Below, piece after piece: positions 34,401-46,880 of a stretch of 64,000 nt of DNA. This DNA is from Cheilinus undulatus (taxonomy: Eukaryota; Chordata; Actinopteri; Labriformes; Labridae). Location of the stretch: assembly GCF_018320785.1 (NCBI RefSeq), contig NC_054869.1, positions 43,303,789-43,367,788 of the forward strand, read 5' to 3'. The notes beneath the pieces are model-generated. The model did not search any database and was not told where the DNA came from. It saw only the letters and a list, made by a program, of their open reading frames with translations. The position numbers and the translations under genes are program-made. The first letter of the stretch is position 1, and every line of letters begins with the position of its first letter.

Positions 34401-34859
34401 GCAGTCATGTGATCCAAAACATAGACATGAACATGAAGCTCTACATGGACCTGCACACTACATTGAATACAATACCTCCACCTTACAATGAAGTTATTTT
34501 TTACAACAGTTTCACAAATTGACCCTGCATGGAGGCGATCAATATACTCAGTCCTGCAGACCTACTAGCATTGTCTAGTTAGATGAAGGCAGATAAGAGT
34601 CTTGAGGACCTTTTAACTAAGAGGCTAAGAGGCTAGTTGAGTCCCTTTAATGTATCAAAAATCCTCTTTTTGTCACAAACATGCTTTTAATTGAAACAAT
34701 GGTATATTATTGACCAAATAAACCGCGTGGGGTGAGAGACTGAGTAAAGATTTGCTGTTTACGAACAAGCCTGTGCTATGAAACAGCTCTTTAATGTGAG
34801 CAACAGTAACTAGCTGCTGTTTGAGTACCAGTTTCCTTTCCTCCCTCCTTCGTCCTTAT

Positions 34860-34990
34860 GTAATCCACATTTAAAAAGCCAAACTGGTACCATTCGAAGA
34901 GCCGTTTAGGGAGCCAAACTACCGGCTCTACTGAGCCGAGCCAAATGGTCTTGATCTCTTAAAAGAGACAGATTTCTTGTCACAACAACG
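34860..34990. repeat. Possible hAT-like MITE remnant
   Basis: 'attcgaagagccgtttaggg' then 'agccaaactaccggctctac' contains GAGCC and GGCTC in inverted arrangement, a pattern seen at the ends of some teleost hAT-like MITEs. The fragment is too short to define. Confidence 0.3.
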
Positions 34991-35104
34991 AGAGTGGACG
35001 GACATCAGCTGAGAAAGCATGGGCAAGATCAGAGTTTAATGTGGACTGGACCAAATTAGACTGCTCAGATGGAGGCTTTTAATCTGGGCCTGCTGTCGTT
35101 TGTG

Positions 35105-35700
35105 TGTTTTTTTTTTTTTTTGTTTTTTTTTTACTTTTTCTTTGCATGAATATTTCATTACTTAGGATCAGAAAAGAAGCTTAAGAAAAAAGAATGTTTA
35201 GTTCCCCACTTTGAATGCTTGGCATAGTTTCAAGCAGCTCAAAACCTGGCTTATGCAGAAATCACTTCTTGCCCCCCATCAAGGGCTCTGGTGCTTGACG
35301 TCCTCTGCAGAGAACCTACAGTGGCTGCTGCCAGTGTGGGGCACAAGTATCATGTGTTTCAGTCAAATTTGAAAAAAGAGCAAAGAACAGCATTGAAAGC
35401 TTTTTATGATGAAAAAGATGTTTTTGCTCTCTTCTCAAACTGCTTCGCCATGAGTTTGTAATTGTTATGTATGATTTTTAGCTGTGTTGTAAGCCAGTAT
35501 ATACAATCACTGCCACTGGTGTAGCGATAACTCTGATGTTACTTGAGTAGTGGCTGTTTTATCAGAACTGATCCACATTTCTTTATCAACACATGAGCAA
35601 AGAGCCACAACGGAAGCTTCTCTTGGCAGATGAGATGTTTTTTGTACTTCTTCCGACCTGCTTTGGCATGAGTTTCATCCACTGACAAGCTCCAGTGTTC
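35105..35700 (+). repeat. Interspersed repeat X, copy 2, with a tandemly repeated ~217-bp unit
   Basis: A poly-T run (35108-35140) precedes 'tgcatgaatatttcattact'. The block then matches 31446-31910. Near its end a unit starting 'gtggctgctgccagtgtggg' is repeated about 217 bp further on; the paired 'gagcaaag' landmarks lie at 35378 and 35595. Each unit contains a coding-like stretch reading EQR-ALKAF-D-KDVFALL in a plus-strand frame, broken later. Confidence 0.65.
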
Positions 35701-36564
35701 ATAAACTACAGTAGCACCTGTCTGTTGAGCTCAGGTTACTACCAGAGCTGCGCATGCCTATTTCCTCATTTTTTGGTCGCTCTAACTGGTCTGTAATGAA
35801 TGTGACAATCATCTTCCGATAATTTTTTTGAAAAGGATTGCCCCTCCTAAACACTTTGTATGGCAGGTTTCCAAGATGAAAGTGAAATCTATCCATACAA
35901 TGGATATATGGAACAGTCTTTCTGGTGTGTCAGGTTACCATAAAAGAAGATCACCAGTAAATTGGCATCAATTAATTTGAGGGTAGCTGAGGGTAGCTGA
36001 AGCTAGCTTGCGCCTCATCTGACTGCATGAATATGATGTGAAAATATGACCGTTATACACACCCAGGTCACAATTCAGTGGATAGAACATACACATGCTC
36101 AGTGAATAAACATGCTTGTTAGCATGAAATACATTCTCTTATATGTATTACAGTGCATTCAGACTTGAGCTGTGTTCAGGAGGAATTCTCATATTGCAGT
36201 TATGATGAACATGCAATTCAATGTGCAACATTAAGCTGAAGTTTTTCCCTTTATTTCTTTGATTAAAGCAAACCTACACAGCAGTCAATACTAGGAATTG
36301 ATGAGAAACGACTCTGTTTCCTCCTGTGGGTCACTGAAGGGCAAACATGCTGTTATGCAGTGATTTATTGATGGTAGAGATTTGTTGTTCTGGTCCTGTT
36401 CCTCATGCGCTGAAAAGAAACCCACAGACCACAGTGACATAGCCAGCCTATTTGTACAACTCAGACAGGATGGAGAAGTTTTTCTATTAAAAAAAGCATT
36501 TTACACCATGCCACCCCTCTTTTTTTTGTGGTAGATTTCATCAGTATTTGCTGAATCTGGATTA

Positions 36565-37385
36565 CGGATGCACCAATACACGTAACTTTAATCATAATGG
36601 TGCTGCTCAGAGTTTAAGTACTCGGGCTCACAACATTGGCAATATAATACTTGATAGCCTTTGAAGCATGATTTTAGCCTTTCACTATTGAAGCAGGTAT
36701 GCAAAGGTAAGTCATTTAGTTTGGTGACATTTTAACATAGACTATATAGACAAAAGTATCTGTCACACCTGCTACAGTGGACATCTACTGACCACTGTAG
36801 CGGGGCCCATGCTCACAGGTGGCAGGACCTGGGGGTACCAGAAGCTCAAATCAAGAGTCAATAGCAACAGCAGAATCAGCTGTTTGACATTGGCAGGGAG
36901 GATTTGGCACATTTTTCATGGGCGCAACCCACATACTCAGCTCTGCTGCTCATCCAACAAATGCATGATCCTTACAAATGTGGCATCATTTAAAAGGGTA
37001 ATAAACAGGCTTTCCAACGGTGTAAGATTTATTACCAAGAAGCATTGTTACAACAAAGAAATAATGCACCAAACACAAATTGCCTTACTTTTTGTTTGAA
37101 GTTTATATATAAATATATATAATGCTGGCATCTTGTCTAATTAACTGATTCAGAAAGGAAATTATTACGCAGCCTTTTGAACAAACTCTGATCTGTGGTA
37201 ATGGTCAAACATGAGTGAAAATGTTAGAACAGAGGGGGTGTTTTCACTGAAAGAAGAGGTGAAAAAAACATAGGCATTGGCATCCCCAACATTATTTAGA
37301 TATCAGTACTGGCCCTAATTTCCAAAATCTGTGCATCCCTAATTTGGCCTCACAGAAAGTGTTATCGGTGCATCTCTAATCTGAA
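36565..37385. mobile_element. hAT-like MITE containing a Tc1-type end
   Basis: The left end 'cggatgcaccaatacacgta' and the right end 'tatcggtgcatctctaatct' are the inverted ends of the GGATGCACCGATA family. A second right-end-like copy ('ctgtgcatccctaatttggc') lies 35 bp before it. Inside, at about 36748-36790, 'actatatagacaaaagtatc' resembles the Tc1 end at 24451. No transposase frame is recognisable. Confidence 0.5.
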
Positions 37386-37389
37386 CACC

Positions 37390-38699
37390 ACTGCTGCTCT
37401 CTCTTGCTCTCTCCCAGCAGCTTTTGGTGCTTTATGAAATAATCAATCATTAAAAATGAGACAGTTGTATTGTTTTACACCAGTTTATGTTGAAACTACT
37501 TAAATTATGTTGACCTTTAATAGGGGTTTTGCCGTTGTGCTCCTGTTTTCCTGTGCTACAAAGAAACACAAATAGCCACCCTCTCTTGAGTACAGCAAAA
37601 ATCAAGTCTAATATCTGTACATGTCCACATGTTTTAAAGATGTTTCTCTACTACTGCGATCATATTTTAGAGTCCTATGAAACAGATCCCTCTGAGGAGT
37701 TCGCACTCTCTGCAGGCTGTAGTTCACATATTTATTCCCCTTGTTATTCAAAATTAGGAGGAAATATCTCCTCTTTATAGCATAATATGGCTGATCTGGA
37801 GCTTTTTCAAAAATCTCACAAGCTTTTCAGGCAGATGAAGATCATGTGGTGTGATTAAAAGATTATTTACAGTCAAAGATTTGTAGAAAATCACAGTTCC
37901 TTTCATTTTGGGGGCTTTAAAGATTAAACACTGAGCCTCAGGAGTGATTCTTGACTTTGCAAGCAGCAGTTAACCATAAAATCCCATCATAAAGTCACTT
38001 TAGCAACTGCTCTGTGCGCTCTCTGTTGTGTTACATCATCTCCATCAACTCAAAGTAGGAGCATGTTAGAGCCCAGACAGAAATAACAATGGGTCCAAAG
38101 TTGACAGTTTATGGGTTTCTAGGTATTTACAGGTAGGTGTGATAATAGATGGTATATCCATGAGTACAAAACAAAAGTTGACTTAGGGTGGTCAGTAGAG
38201 ATAAATAGTCATAAAATGTGATACAATCAGATGAGCTCTGTACTCAGGTGTCTAATGCAAGAGCAATAAGAAAACATGGCCATGTGTGATTAACACACAT
38301 GTATAGCCATGTGATTATACTGTGTGGTGGCAGATGAAATGTATGGTTTGCTAAAGTAAAGTCATTTTCAGTGTGCAGCAGATCATTACTCTTTCATTGT
38401 AAAACATGATATAAAGCTGCTGAGGTATAAAAAAGGTTAAAATATAAATCAAACATGAATAAGGTAAAGCATCAGGACAGATGAACAATTGGTGAGCATT
38501 TTTGTATGCTGTATTGCCCCATCAATTTACTGGCTTGTTATACGAGTTTGATAAAGACTTGGCTTGTGCTAAGGATACAAACCTAAGCAGGTAAGTGCAT
38601 AAATGGGCTGATACAATACAATTCAATATGGTACAATTTAATATAGTATGTATCTGATATGATACAGTACCATACGGTACAATGAAATGAGATATGACT
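37390..38699. other. prune2 intron 1, no repeat or gene recognised
   Basis: Mixed AT-rich sequence. A short series of 'gatacaatac / gatacagtaccatacggtac' near 38610-38690 may be a decayed microsatellite. There are no protein-like frames. Confidence 0.35.
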
Positions 38700-40135
38700 C
38701 TTATTGATTTTATAAATCAGTCACGGACTATATAATTTAGCTTTTTTGACAAGAAAAAAAAGCCATTTTAATGACTGAAGTGAAAACAGATATCTACAAA
38801 GTAATTTTAATTAAGTGAAAGTAAGTAATGTAAAATAAGTGACTGCATAAATATTCAATCCCTTTATGTCAGTATTTAATCGATGCACCTTTGGCTGCAA
38901 TCACAGCACTGAGTCTGTGTGGATAGGTCTCAGTCAGGCTTGCAAATCTGGACTCTGCAATTTTCCTCCATTCTTCTTTGCAGAACTGCTCAAGCCCTGT
39001 CAGGTTGCACAAGGATTGGTTGTAACCAGCCCTTTTCAAGTCCAGCCACAAATTCTCCATTGCATTGAGGTCTGGGCTTTGATTCAGCCACTACAGAAGA
39101 TTCACCTTCATTTCTGTGCAGCTTTTGCTGTATGCTTCAGGTCATTGGCTTGCTGGAAAATGAATCGTCTCCTGAGCCGTTGTATCTTGCAGACAGAATA
39201 AGATTGTCCTCCTGGATTGTCATTTTAGTGCAGTATTCATTTTATCCTCCACCTTTATAAGCATTCCAGAACCAGCTGCCGAGAAGCATCCCATCAGCAT
39301 GATGCTGCCACCACGGGGCTTCACAGTGGAGATAGTGTGTTTGTAGTGTTGTGCATAGTTTGGTGTCCATTAAACATAGCATCATGTCTGATGGCCAGAA
39401 AGCATCATTTTGGTCTCATCAGACCAAAGAACTTTCTTCCACCTTACCATGAAATCTCCCACATGCCGTCTGGCGAACTCTCGTCATGATTTAATCTGAG
39501 TTCCAGACAACAGTTGTTGTATAGGGTCTCTCTCATCTCAGCTGCTGAAGCGTGGGACTTCTTCAGAGTAGTCATCAGTGTCTTGGTGGCCTTTTTCACT
39601 AGTCTCCTTCTTGCATGGTCACTCAGTTTGTGAGGACGGCCTGATCTAGACAGATTTACATGTGCAATATCCTGTTTATTTCTTGATGATGGATTTAACT
39701 CAACTCCAGGGGGATGTTCAGTGCCTTGGAAATTTTTTCATATCCAATCTTTCTCTGAGTTGCTTGGAGTGTTCTTTTGACTTCATAGTGTAATGGTAGA
39801 CAGGAACACTGATTAACTAGTGACTGGATCTTGCAGACATAGGTGTCTTTATACTGTCACTTAAAACACACTACCTCCTGCACTCAGGTGAACTCCAGTT
39901 CACTAATTGTGAGACTACTAGCACCAGTTGGCTGGACCTCTGTTGAACTGGGTCGGTCACTTTAAGGAGGTGAAAATTTATGCAGTCTTTATTTTAATTA
40001 CGTATCTTTGTTTAGTTAACATTACGTTGTAGAAATCTGTTTTAATTTTGATATTACATTTTTTTTTGTTTTTATTTGATTGATAAACGATTGATTTTAT
40101 AAATCAATCGATCAGTAAGTATAACCCGGGCTTGT
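38700..40135 (-). pseudogene. Tc1-like transposon relic, nearly full length
   Basis: The arms are inverted repeats: 'attgattttataaatcagtc' at 38704 against the reverse complement of the right arm ('attgatttataaaatcaatc'), and 'aaaacagatatctacaaagt' against 'aaaacagatttctacaacgt'. On the minus strand the transposase block PRGGSIMLMGCFSAAGSGML is readable near 39270-39340, corresponding to the Tc1 GGGSIM-WGCF motif between the first and second catalytic Asp. The remaining frames are broken by stops and indels. A related 5' piece lies at 19690-20835. It has the size of an ordinary Tc1 element (about 1.4 kb). Confidence 0.75.
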
Positions 40136-40139
40136 CTCT

Positions 40140-41690
40140 TTATTGCCTTATTTAAAAATAGATATAAAACTGGCTTAAACATGTATGGAGCATCCTAGAC
40201 TGTAATCTTCTCTGTAGTGTAAAGCAGTAGGAAGGTGCCAGGTGGTTTCATGATTATATGACGTCATATGAAATCTATGAATAATTAAAACAGAATCCTC
40301 ACAATATTCAAGGCATTCACTTTATTCATGTAAACAGGTTGTTAGCACAATACACATGGATAAATGCAGCCTGTCTCAAGTGAAAATTAAGGAGCTAAGA
40401 CCTTTTATATCGGAGATTTATTTCACATTCTCGGGGAAAAGATGAGGAGAGGAAAGGATCAAAGAAACAAATCCTCAGATCAGAGCACAGCTGGGTAATT
40501 TAGTGATAAAGAGGCCAGCTGATGGGTGTCATGGCGGCTGCTGATAAAGTCTAACACATGTCACGATTATCAGCTGTTTCTTCGTCATGTGCACACAGAT
40601 ATCTCTTCTCTCTCCGGCTCTCCAGTATCAGCTGGGATGATTTGCTCTTTTGCTGACCACTCTCTTCTCTCTGTCATTCTCTTTCTCTCCGTCTCCTCTC
40701 TCTCTCTCTTTACACTCTGGATGGCTCACATCCAGAACATCCATACCTCTAATTGGCTTGGCTCTGAGTGCTGGCTCCACCCGTCTCTCTTACTCCGTTT
40801 TTCTCTGTATAGCTTCATCATACGCTACAAAGCTGAGAGGATGTGCTGAGTGGGCTTCCAGCATCTGTCCTTCTCAGTCTGCACTATAGGGTTGTCATGA
40901 TACCAGAATTTCAGATATGATTCAAGTAAAATCAAACAATAGAAATCACTCTTTTGATCCCATGGCAACAAAATAGATGTCCCAATATTGGATTATTCTT
41001 TGATTGTTTTATGAAACACGGGATCAGAAGGCTACGTTAACAGAGCCCAGTGAGGACACAGAGAGGGGTTCATAGCGTTTTTTATTCCCCGATCTCCTGA
41101 GTGACAGACATCTATATTACCGCTGAGCAATTGGGAAGGTTGATGACGTAGGTGTAGTTTATGTACAAAGCAAAAATGACACCTGATGTGGCTGGAAAAA
41201 TTGATAAAACACGGATGTGTACGAAACAATACAACATCTACCACTGCACTGACAAATAAACCTGTTTAATCAATAGTTAGATTTAAAAAAGCATCAATGA
41301 TTCAGTCAAATTAATGCAAAAATGATAGTTCGCTGGTTTCCTTACATTTCCCAGCTTCCGGAGCATCTTGAGTGACTGAGCCATCACTCAAAAACTCACT
41401 GGCCAATAGGGATACGCCCCAGAAAAGCCCGCCCACATGTGACTTTTGTGTCAGAAATGAGACCAAAAACAAGAAACGCAAACAAAGGATCAGGCAGCGC
41501 AAAAGCAAAACCGAGAAGCGAGAGCAAAAGTCTGATCACTGAGAGAGAAAAACGGGAACTGTCAACAAAAAGATAGATGTTCAAAATTCAAAGACTAATA
41601 ATTTGGTTGCTATTTCAAATTTGTTCTCTTGATGTGAAGATTTTTTTGCTTAGATCCCATTTTTTTGCTCTCAAATGCTAATTTTTGTTT
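40140..41690. other. prune2 intron 1, mostly unassigned
   Basis: Contains a CT-rich stretch at about 40655-40715 and a possible MITE end at 40889-40930 ('gggttgtcatgataccagaa'). No protein-like frames. The segment 41380-41580 has the texture of an old repeat but no second copy is in the window. Confidence 0.35.
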
Positions 41691-41929
41691 GATACTGAAA
41701 AAGTTTTGTTTGAATCTTTTTGACACAAATCTCATTCCATACTTCTTTGCTTGATTTTTCATTTTATGGTGCTCCAAATGTTTTCTATTGGTGAATGGTC
41801 TGGACCACAGTCAGGCCAGTTCAGCACCTGGACTCTTCTACTGTGAAGCCAGGTTGTTATGGACGTGGTTTGTGGTTCAGCATTGTCCTGCTTTTGGTTG
41901 GGTATTGTTGCATTTTTTTTTTTTATACC

Positions 41930-42248
41930 AGTGCTAAATTAATGTTTTTTGTTCAGTTCCTGAAACGATACTTTTGAGAGCAAAACGTGTGTGTTGAAAG
42001 TCAGTGGGAGAATAAAAGCTGTCTGGGTATCGTAATTATTCACAGAAATGTCTGTAAAGAGGCCAGTAGAACATGGGATAAGAAAAGAGGAGAGTGTGTC
42101 TTTCACTTTGGGTGACAGGGAGTCGCACTGGGGTGGTGGGGTATTGAAATGATGTGTCAGTATATCTGCGTTGTAATATAGTCTGTAGGTATCAGTTGTA
42201 TTTGTACCAGTACTATGTTGGTAACGTATTTCAATACTCATCCCTAGT
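41930..42248. mobile_element. MITE inserted in Tc1-like copy B
   Basis: Its right end 'atttcaatactcatccctag' is the reverse complement of CTAGGGATGAGTATTGAAAT, a hAT-like MITE end type. The left half contains 'ttcctgaaacgatacttttg'. It separates two neighbouring parts of the transposon copy. The exact left end is unclear. Confidence 0.5.
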
Positions 42249-42624
42249 CTTGCTGGAACTTGCAAGGCTTTTCCTAAAAGAGATGTTGTCTGAATGGAAG
42301 CATATGTTGCTCTAAAACGTCTATATACTTTTCAGCATTGATAGTGTCTTTCCAGATGTGTAAGCTGCCCACACCATAGGCACTAATGCAGCCCCATACT
42401 ATCAGAGGTCAGGCTTTTGAACTGTTTGCTAATAACAAGCTGGATGGTTCCTCTCCCTTTCAGTCACGGCATCTGTGGTTTTCAAAGAGAATTTAAAATT
42501 TTGATTTATCTGACCACAGAACAGTTGTCCATTGCCTCAGTCCATTTTAAACAAGCTCTGGCCCAGAGGAGACTGCAGCGTTTCTGGATTGTTTTCACAT
42601 ATGGCTTCTTATTACCCACGCTGA

Positions 42625-42910
42625 TAAAATTGGCAGGGGGTTATGTAAAGGGTTCTGTATTTTGTTTGTTTGTTTGTTTGTTTGTTTGTATGTGTACAAG
42701 ATAACTCGAGAACGGAAAGTCGGGTCTTCACCAAACTTTCAGGGCATATTGGGATAGTGACAGGGGAGAATCGATTAGATTTTGGTGATGATCCGCGCAC
42801 CCATTCGGTTTTTCTCGGACCTCGAATTTTGAACACCATAGTAATCAATGGGAGCGTGAGTTCCTCTGTGGCGCTGCTTAGGTGTGGGTCTGCCGCCTCA
42901 GACGGCCATT
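42625..42910 (-). mobile_element. Retroposon-like insertion in Tc1-like copy B, with (GTTT)n tail
   Basis: Compared with copy A, this block interrupts the sequence between 'cacatatggcttctta' and 'tttgtggatggcacagcaaa'. It carries a (GTTT)n run at 42663-42688, that is (AAAC)n on the minus strand, next to 'ataactcgagaacggaaagt'. The arrangement of a short-repeat tail at one end resembles R1, but the body sequence is different. It was probably copied in as a SINE- or LINE-type element. Confidence 0.5.
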
Positions 42911-43609
42911 CTAGTTTGCATTTGTGGATGGCACAGCAAACTGTGTTGACAGACAGTGGTTTCTGGAAGTGTTCCTGAGCCCATGCGGTTATTTCCAGTA
43001 CAGAGTCATGCCTGTTTTTAATGCAGTGTCACCTGATGGCCTTAAGATCACCATTGTTCAAATATTGCCCTTCGGCCTTGTCCCCTGTGCACAGAGAATT
43101 CTCCAGATTCTCTGAATCTTTTGAAGATATCATGTAGTGCAGATGATGGGAGGTTTTAAGTCTTAATCCTATGTTATGGAACATTTTTCTGAAATTGTTT
43201 CACAATTTTTAGATGTAGTTTTTCACAGATTGGTGAACCTCTGCCCATCTTTATCTCTTCCGCTCTGAAATGCTCCTTTTCATGTTACTGACCTTTTGCT
43301 AGTTAACCTAATTTGTTGCAAATTGCTCCTTCAGCTTATTTTTTCATTAGTACCACTTCCATTTCCAGCTTTTTGTTGCCCTGTCCCTACTTTTTTTTTT
43401 TTCGGATGTGTTGCTGCAATCAAATTCAAACTGAGCTTACATTTTTATGAAATGTTAAAATGTCTCAGTTTCAACACCTGAGTTGTTGTTTATGTTCTAT
43501 TGTGAATAAAATACGAGTTTATAAGATTTGAAAATCATTGAATTCTTTTTTATTTACATTTTACACAGTGCCCCGACTTTTTTGGAATTTGGGTTATTAT
43601 ATTTCTTGC

Positions 43610-44510
43610 TTACATGTAAGTAGCAATTAAGCTCTGACCAGAAATACAGATGTGGTGATGACTGGCTCTTAAGGAGCAGAAAGACAACCATCAGATGAGT
43701 TTGTAGTTGTGATTTGTCTTATGAGGTTTCGGACAAAACCACTGTGACTGCTTTAAATAAACCCAATATTGTCTCAAAAGCCACCAAAGAGAACCATAAG
43801 ATCTTCTTTGTTTGACATAAAATAACAATGTCTAATGTCAAAGTTGGATATCCACCACACTGTGCCTCAAGAAGATACAATTAGCAACAAAGCTATTAGC
43901 TTCAGTCACTTTTCTAATTAAGAAGTCCCATCATTCATTTGTGAAGAATCATCCCTGTCCATGATGACTTCAGCACTTTAAAGTAGTAAGATAAAATATA
44001 TTGCCTCTGAAGCAAGAGCATAAAAAGCCCAGAATAAATCTTTTAAAAGGTTACAGAAACAGACAGCCCAAGTGAAAATGAGAGCACAGATTTAAATAAT
44101 TTTAAATAGATGTCTGTTATTAATGTGGTGACTTGTTCAGTGTGTTTCCCTGACTTTAATCCAATGTGCTTGTCAGCTTGTACTTGCTTCAATGGATGTA
44201 AACACCATAAAAAAGTCTAAACATTTAGAGTAACAAGATATATGAAGGTTGTATTTAACTGGCCCATGTCTTTGATAACTGGCAATTACTGCAAGAGGGT
44301 AAATCTCTTCATTTTAGAACGAAGTTTGGCTGGAAATACACTGAGGCAGCTGGGCATCTAAAGGAGATTCATAATATACTCCAAACCTGGCTGAGAGAGG
44401 AGAGGAGAGGAGAGGAATGGAGGGATCAGGAGAGCAGAAGGAAAGAGCAGAGAGGAGAAAAGGGAAAGAAAAGAAAGAAAGATGACTACTCTTTTCTGTT
44501 ATTGAGTAGA
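43610..44510. other. prune2 intron 1, no repeat or gene recognised
   Basis: Mixed sequence, closing with a GA-rich run at 44393-44482 of the type (AGGAG)n. The minus-strand ORF there is the translation of the simple repeat. Confidence 0.35.
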
Positions 44511-44514
44511 ATAT

Positions 44515-44645
44515 GGTAGGGATGCACAATTTTATTGGTAAGATATCAGTATCGGCAGATATGAAATCTTCTGTTGGTATTCACAACTGATGTCTTGGTT
44601 ATAAAAATCTGCCTCTATCAGCTGTAAATATTGGCCATACGAACG
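44515..44645 (+). repeat. hAT-like MITE end, second copy of the 4005-4150 repeat
   Basis: 'tagggatgcacaattttatt' then 'agatatcagtatcggcagat' and 'ctgtaaatattggccatacg'. It keeps the probable terminal repeat lost in the copy at 4005. No right end was found. Confidence 0.55.
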
Positions 44646-44675
44646 AATAAGTAACCTTATTTACATATCATTTAT

Positions 44676-45442
44676 TTCAAAGCATTCAGAGGTGAAATTG
44701 TTTCCTGATTTCTGGAAAGTTTGTGCATTATAAAAACTTAAGGACACTTCCATCAGCTCTCACAGACAGTAGATTAATCTTTATTCTGTTTAATGCTGTG
44801 CTATTACTATCCTCATCATTAGATGCTGGATGGAATATGGTCAAAGGAGTGTTTTTCCTCAAATAACTGCATAATGGCTCAGCGTCTCTGCATGCTGGTG
44901 TGCATGTTAGGTGATAGGCAAACAGTACAAAAAGGGGAGCATTACAGCTGTGCTTTTTGACTTATTTTACAAAATGTTAATGCACTCACTTCATGAGGCT
45001 TATCTGCTGTGTGATGCTGGCTCTCGGAGACAGATCCATACTCAAGCATCTTTATGCAGCACCGGCGACTATAGCTGATAAAACAGCAATTAAACCCTGA
45101 CTTCTTAGTGAATGATTATAACAGCAATGTGTGACACATCTCCTGTTATATCTTGTTTAATATGAACACAGAGAAGGGCTCATTTTAAAGTCAGAGATGA
45201 AATTGTTTCCAGATCTCTGGAAAGGTTGTGCTTTATAAAAACTGCTGTGCACTTCCATCAGCTCTCACAGACAGTAGATTACGCTTTAAACTATTTATGC
45301 CGTGGTATTGCTGTCCTTATCATTAGATTCTTAATGCAATAAGGCCAATTTTTATGGAAAAGGGTGTTTATTCCCCAAATGATGTTATATGAGCTCAGCT
45401 TCTCTGCATGCTGGTGCATATGTATGGTCATAGGCCAACAAG
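44676..45442 (+). repeat. Local direct duplication of a ~260-bp segment
   Basis: The segment 44676-44935 recurs at about 45184-45442 in the same orientation: 'gatgaaattgtttcc' and 'cttccatcagctctcacaga', 'cagtagattaatctttattc' against 'cagtagattacgctttaaac', and 'tctctgcatgctggtg' in both. The offset is about 508 bp and the copies differ at perhaps one base in six, so the duplication is old. Neither copy codes for protein. Confidence 0.75.
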
Positions 45443-45449
45443 GATGTGA

Positions 45450-45870
45450 GAGCAGCACCTAAAAAGAGGGAATAAGAAAAGGAAAGGAGAAGAGAAGTGA
45501 GAGGGGAAGAAAAAAGTTGAAGTTAAGAGTAGGGAAGGGGAGCAAAGAGGACAGATAAAAAGAAAGGGCAGGAAAGGAAAAGGAAAGAGGAGAGATGAGA
45601 AGGAAAGGAAAGGTAAGGACAGGAAAAAAATGAAAGGAAAGGAAAAGAAGGAAAGAATGAGAGGAGAACATAGAAGAAGGAGGAGAGGGAGAAGAAAGGG
45701 GATAGGAAATTTGAAGAGAGAAGGGAAAAAGGAGGAAAGATAAGATAAGACACAAGATGAGAAAGAATGAAACAAGCAAAAAGATGGAAGGAAAATTAAG
45801 GAAAAGGATATGAGAAGAAAGGAATTAAATGTTGTGAGACGGCAAAAGAGAAGCTCAGAAAGAAAGAGCA
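45450..45870 (+). repeat. Polypurine (G/A) tract of about 400 bp
   Basis: Almost every base from about 45465 to 45800 on the plus strand is A or G, in degenerate units such as 'aggaaaggaaaaggaaagag'. Long minus-strand ORFs here (up to 147 codons of Phe, Leu, Ser and Pro) are simply the translation of the pyrimidine strand and are not genes. Confidence 0.85.
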
Positions 45871-46027
45871 CTCAGGTTGAAGGGTATCAGATGGCCAATG
45901 CGAGCTCATGCACACACAAATCAGGAACACAAAAACCCACAGCGATGCTCTCCAGCTGCAGTGTAGCACACACTGAGTGGCCTTTTCTCCAGCTAATGCA
46001 TCACTTCCCTTCTCTGGCCATCCAGTA

Positions 46028-46400
46028 TTGATTTACTCCCCCCCCCCCCCATCCTATGAAGAAACTGGCTGCAGACCTCCTCCCCCGTCTCTCTCACTCT
46101 CCTCTTTCTGTTTAATTCCCCTCTCATGATATTCCTGCTCTTTGGATTTCTTCTTCTTTGCCTCACATCTTCTCTCTTATCTCTTCTTATCTCCCTCTTT
46201 TCCCTATCACATTTCCTCACCTGTCTCTCCCTCTTTTTGCCCCCCCTCCCCCGCTCTTCTTCATGTGAGTGACCATTCTGCTGCCAATACGTCTAATATA
46301 TCAAACCTGGTTTTTCATAAGCCTCCTTACTCTCAGTGTTCCTCCGACCTCCTGTACTCTCCCTCCTCTCTCTAATCATGGGCCTCTAACCTCCTCCTCT
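46028..46400 (+). repeat. Pyrimidine-rich (C/T) tract
   Basis: A run of 12 C at about 46039-46050 introduces roughly 350 bp rich in 'ctctcactctcctctttctg' and similar. It lies about 170 bp from the end of the purine tract, so a single strand carries a purine block followed by a pyrimidine block. Confidence 0.7.
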
Positions 46401-46880
46401 CCTAAATGGTGAGTTTCTGAGCAGAAATAAGACACCAGGGTCCCTCCCCATGCATTATCACCACTACTTTACTCATCTATGCTGGGCATTCAGCTTCTAT
46501 TATCAGTCCATTATAGATTCACATGTAAACAGATGAACTTAGTCTTAGCTAAGCATCCAGGATGATATCTGAGAAAGTACACAGAACCAGTGAATAAATA
46601 TTTAAATTATTAGAGGATCATGTTTTGTAGGTTTAACTGCATAAACTACATTTACATCACTTCAGTGTTAATTGTCTGCACAGAAGGGAAACACCTAGCC
46701 TTATAAATAGATTTAAGTCTATTAAATGTAACTGAACTGATTTTGGTCAGACTAAATACTGAATGTTGATCTGAAGTACCTATATTTGATGGATCAACGT
46801 AAAATCATCCCATTTCTGAGAAAAAAAGTCAAGTTATACGAGCTATGTCTTTTTTAGTTTGAATTATCGAAACTTTTAAT

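Larger units (their letters stand above)
41700..43605 (-). pseudogene. Tc1/mariner-like transposon relic, copy B, with two insertions
   Basis: It matches copy A (10803-12893) along most of its length, for example 'ctggactcttctactgtgaa', 'gaccacagaacagttgtcca', 'tttctggaagtgttcctgag'. It ends 'cccgacttttttggaatttg' plus 'ggtta', the family terminus. Two blocks absent from copy A interrupt it: about 41930-42248 and 42625-42910. Minus-strand transposase reading is broken throughout. The shared parts let one date the insertions relative to each other. Confidence 0.7.

Noticed and set aside
38866..39201. 111-codon plus-strand ORF in intron 1
   Set aside because: It is antisense to a Tc1-like transposase relic whose motifs are on the minus strand.
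45428..45871. 147-codon minus-strand ORF, the longest after foxb2 and the prune2 exon 4 frame
   Set aside because: It is the translation of a polypyrimidine strand (Phe, Leu, Ser and Pro only). The absence of stops follows from composition, and the overlapping frames are open for the same reason.
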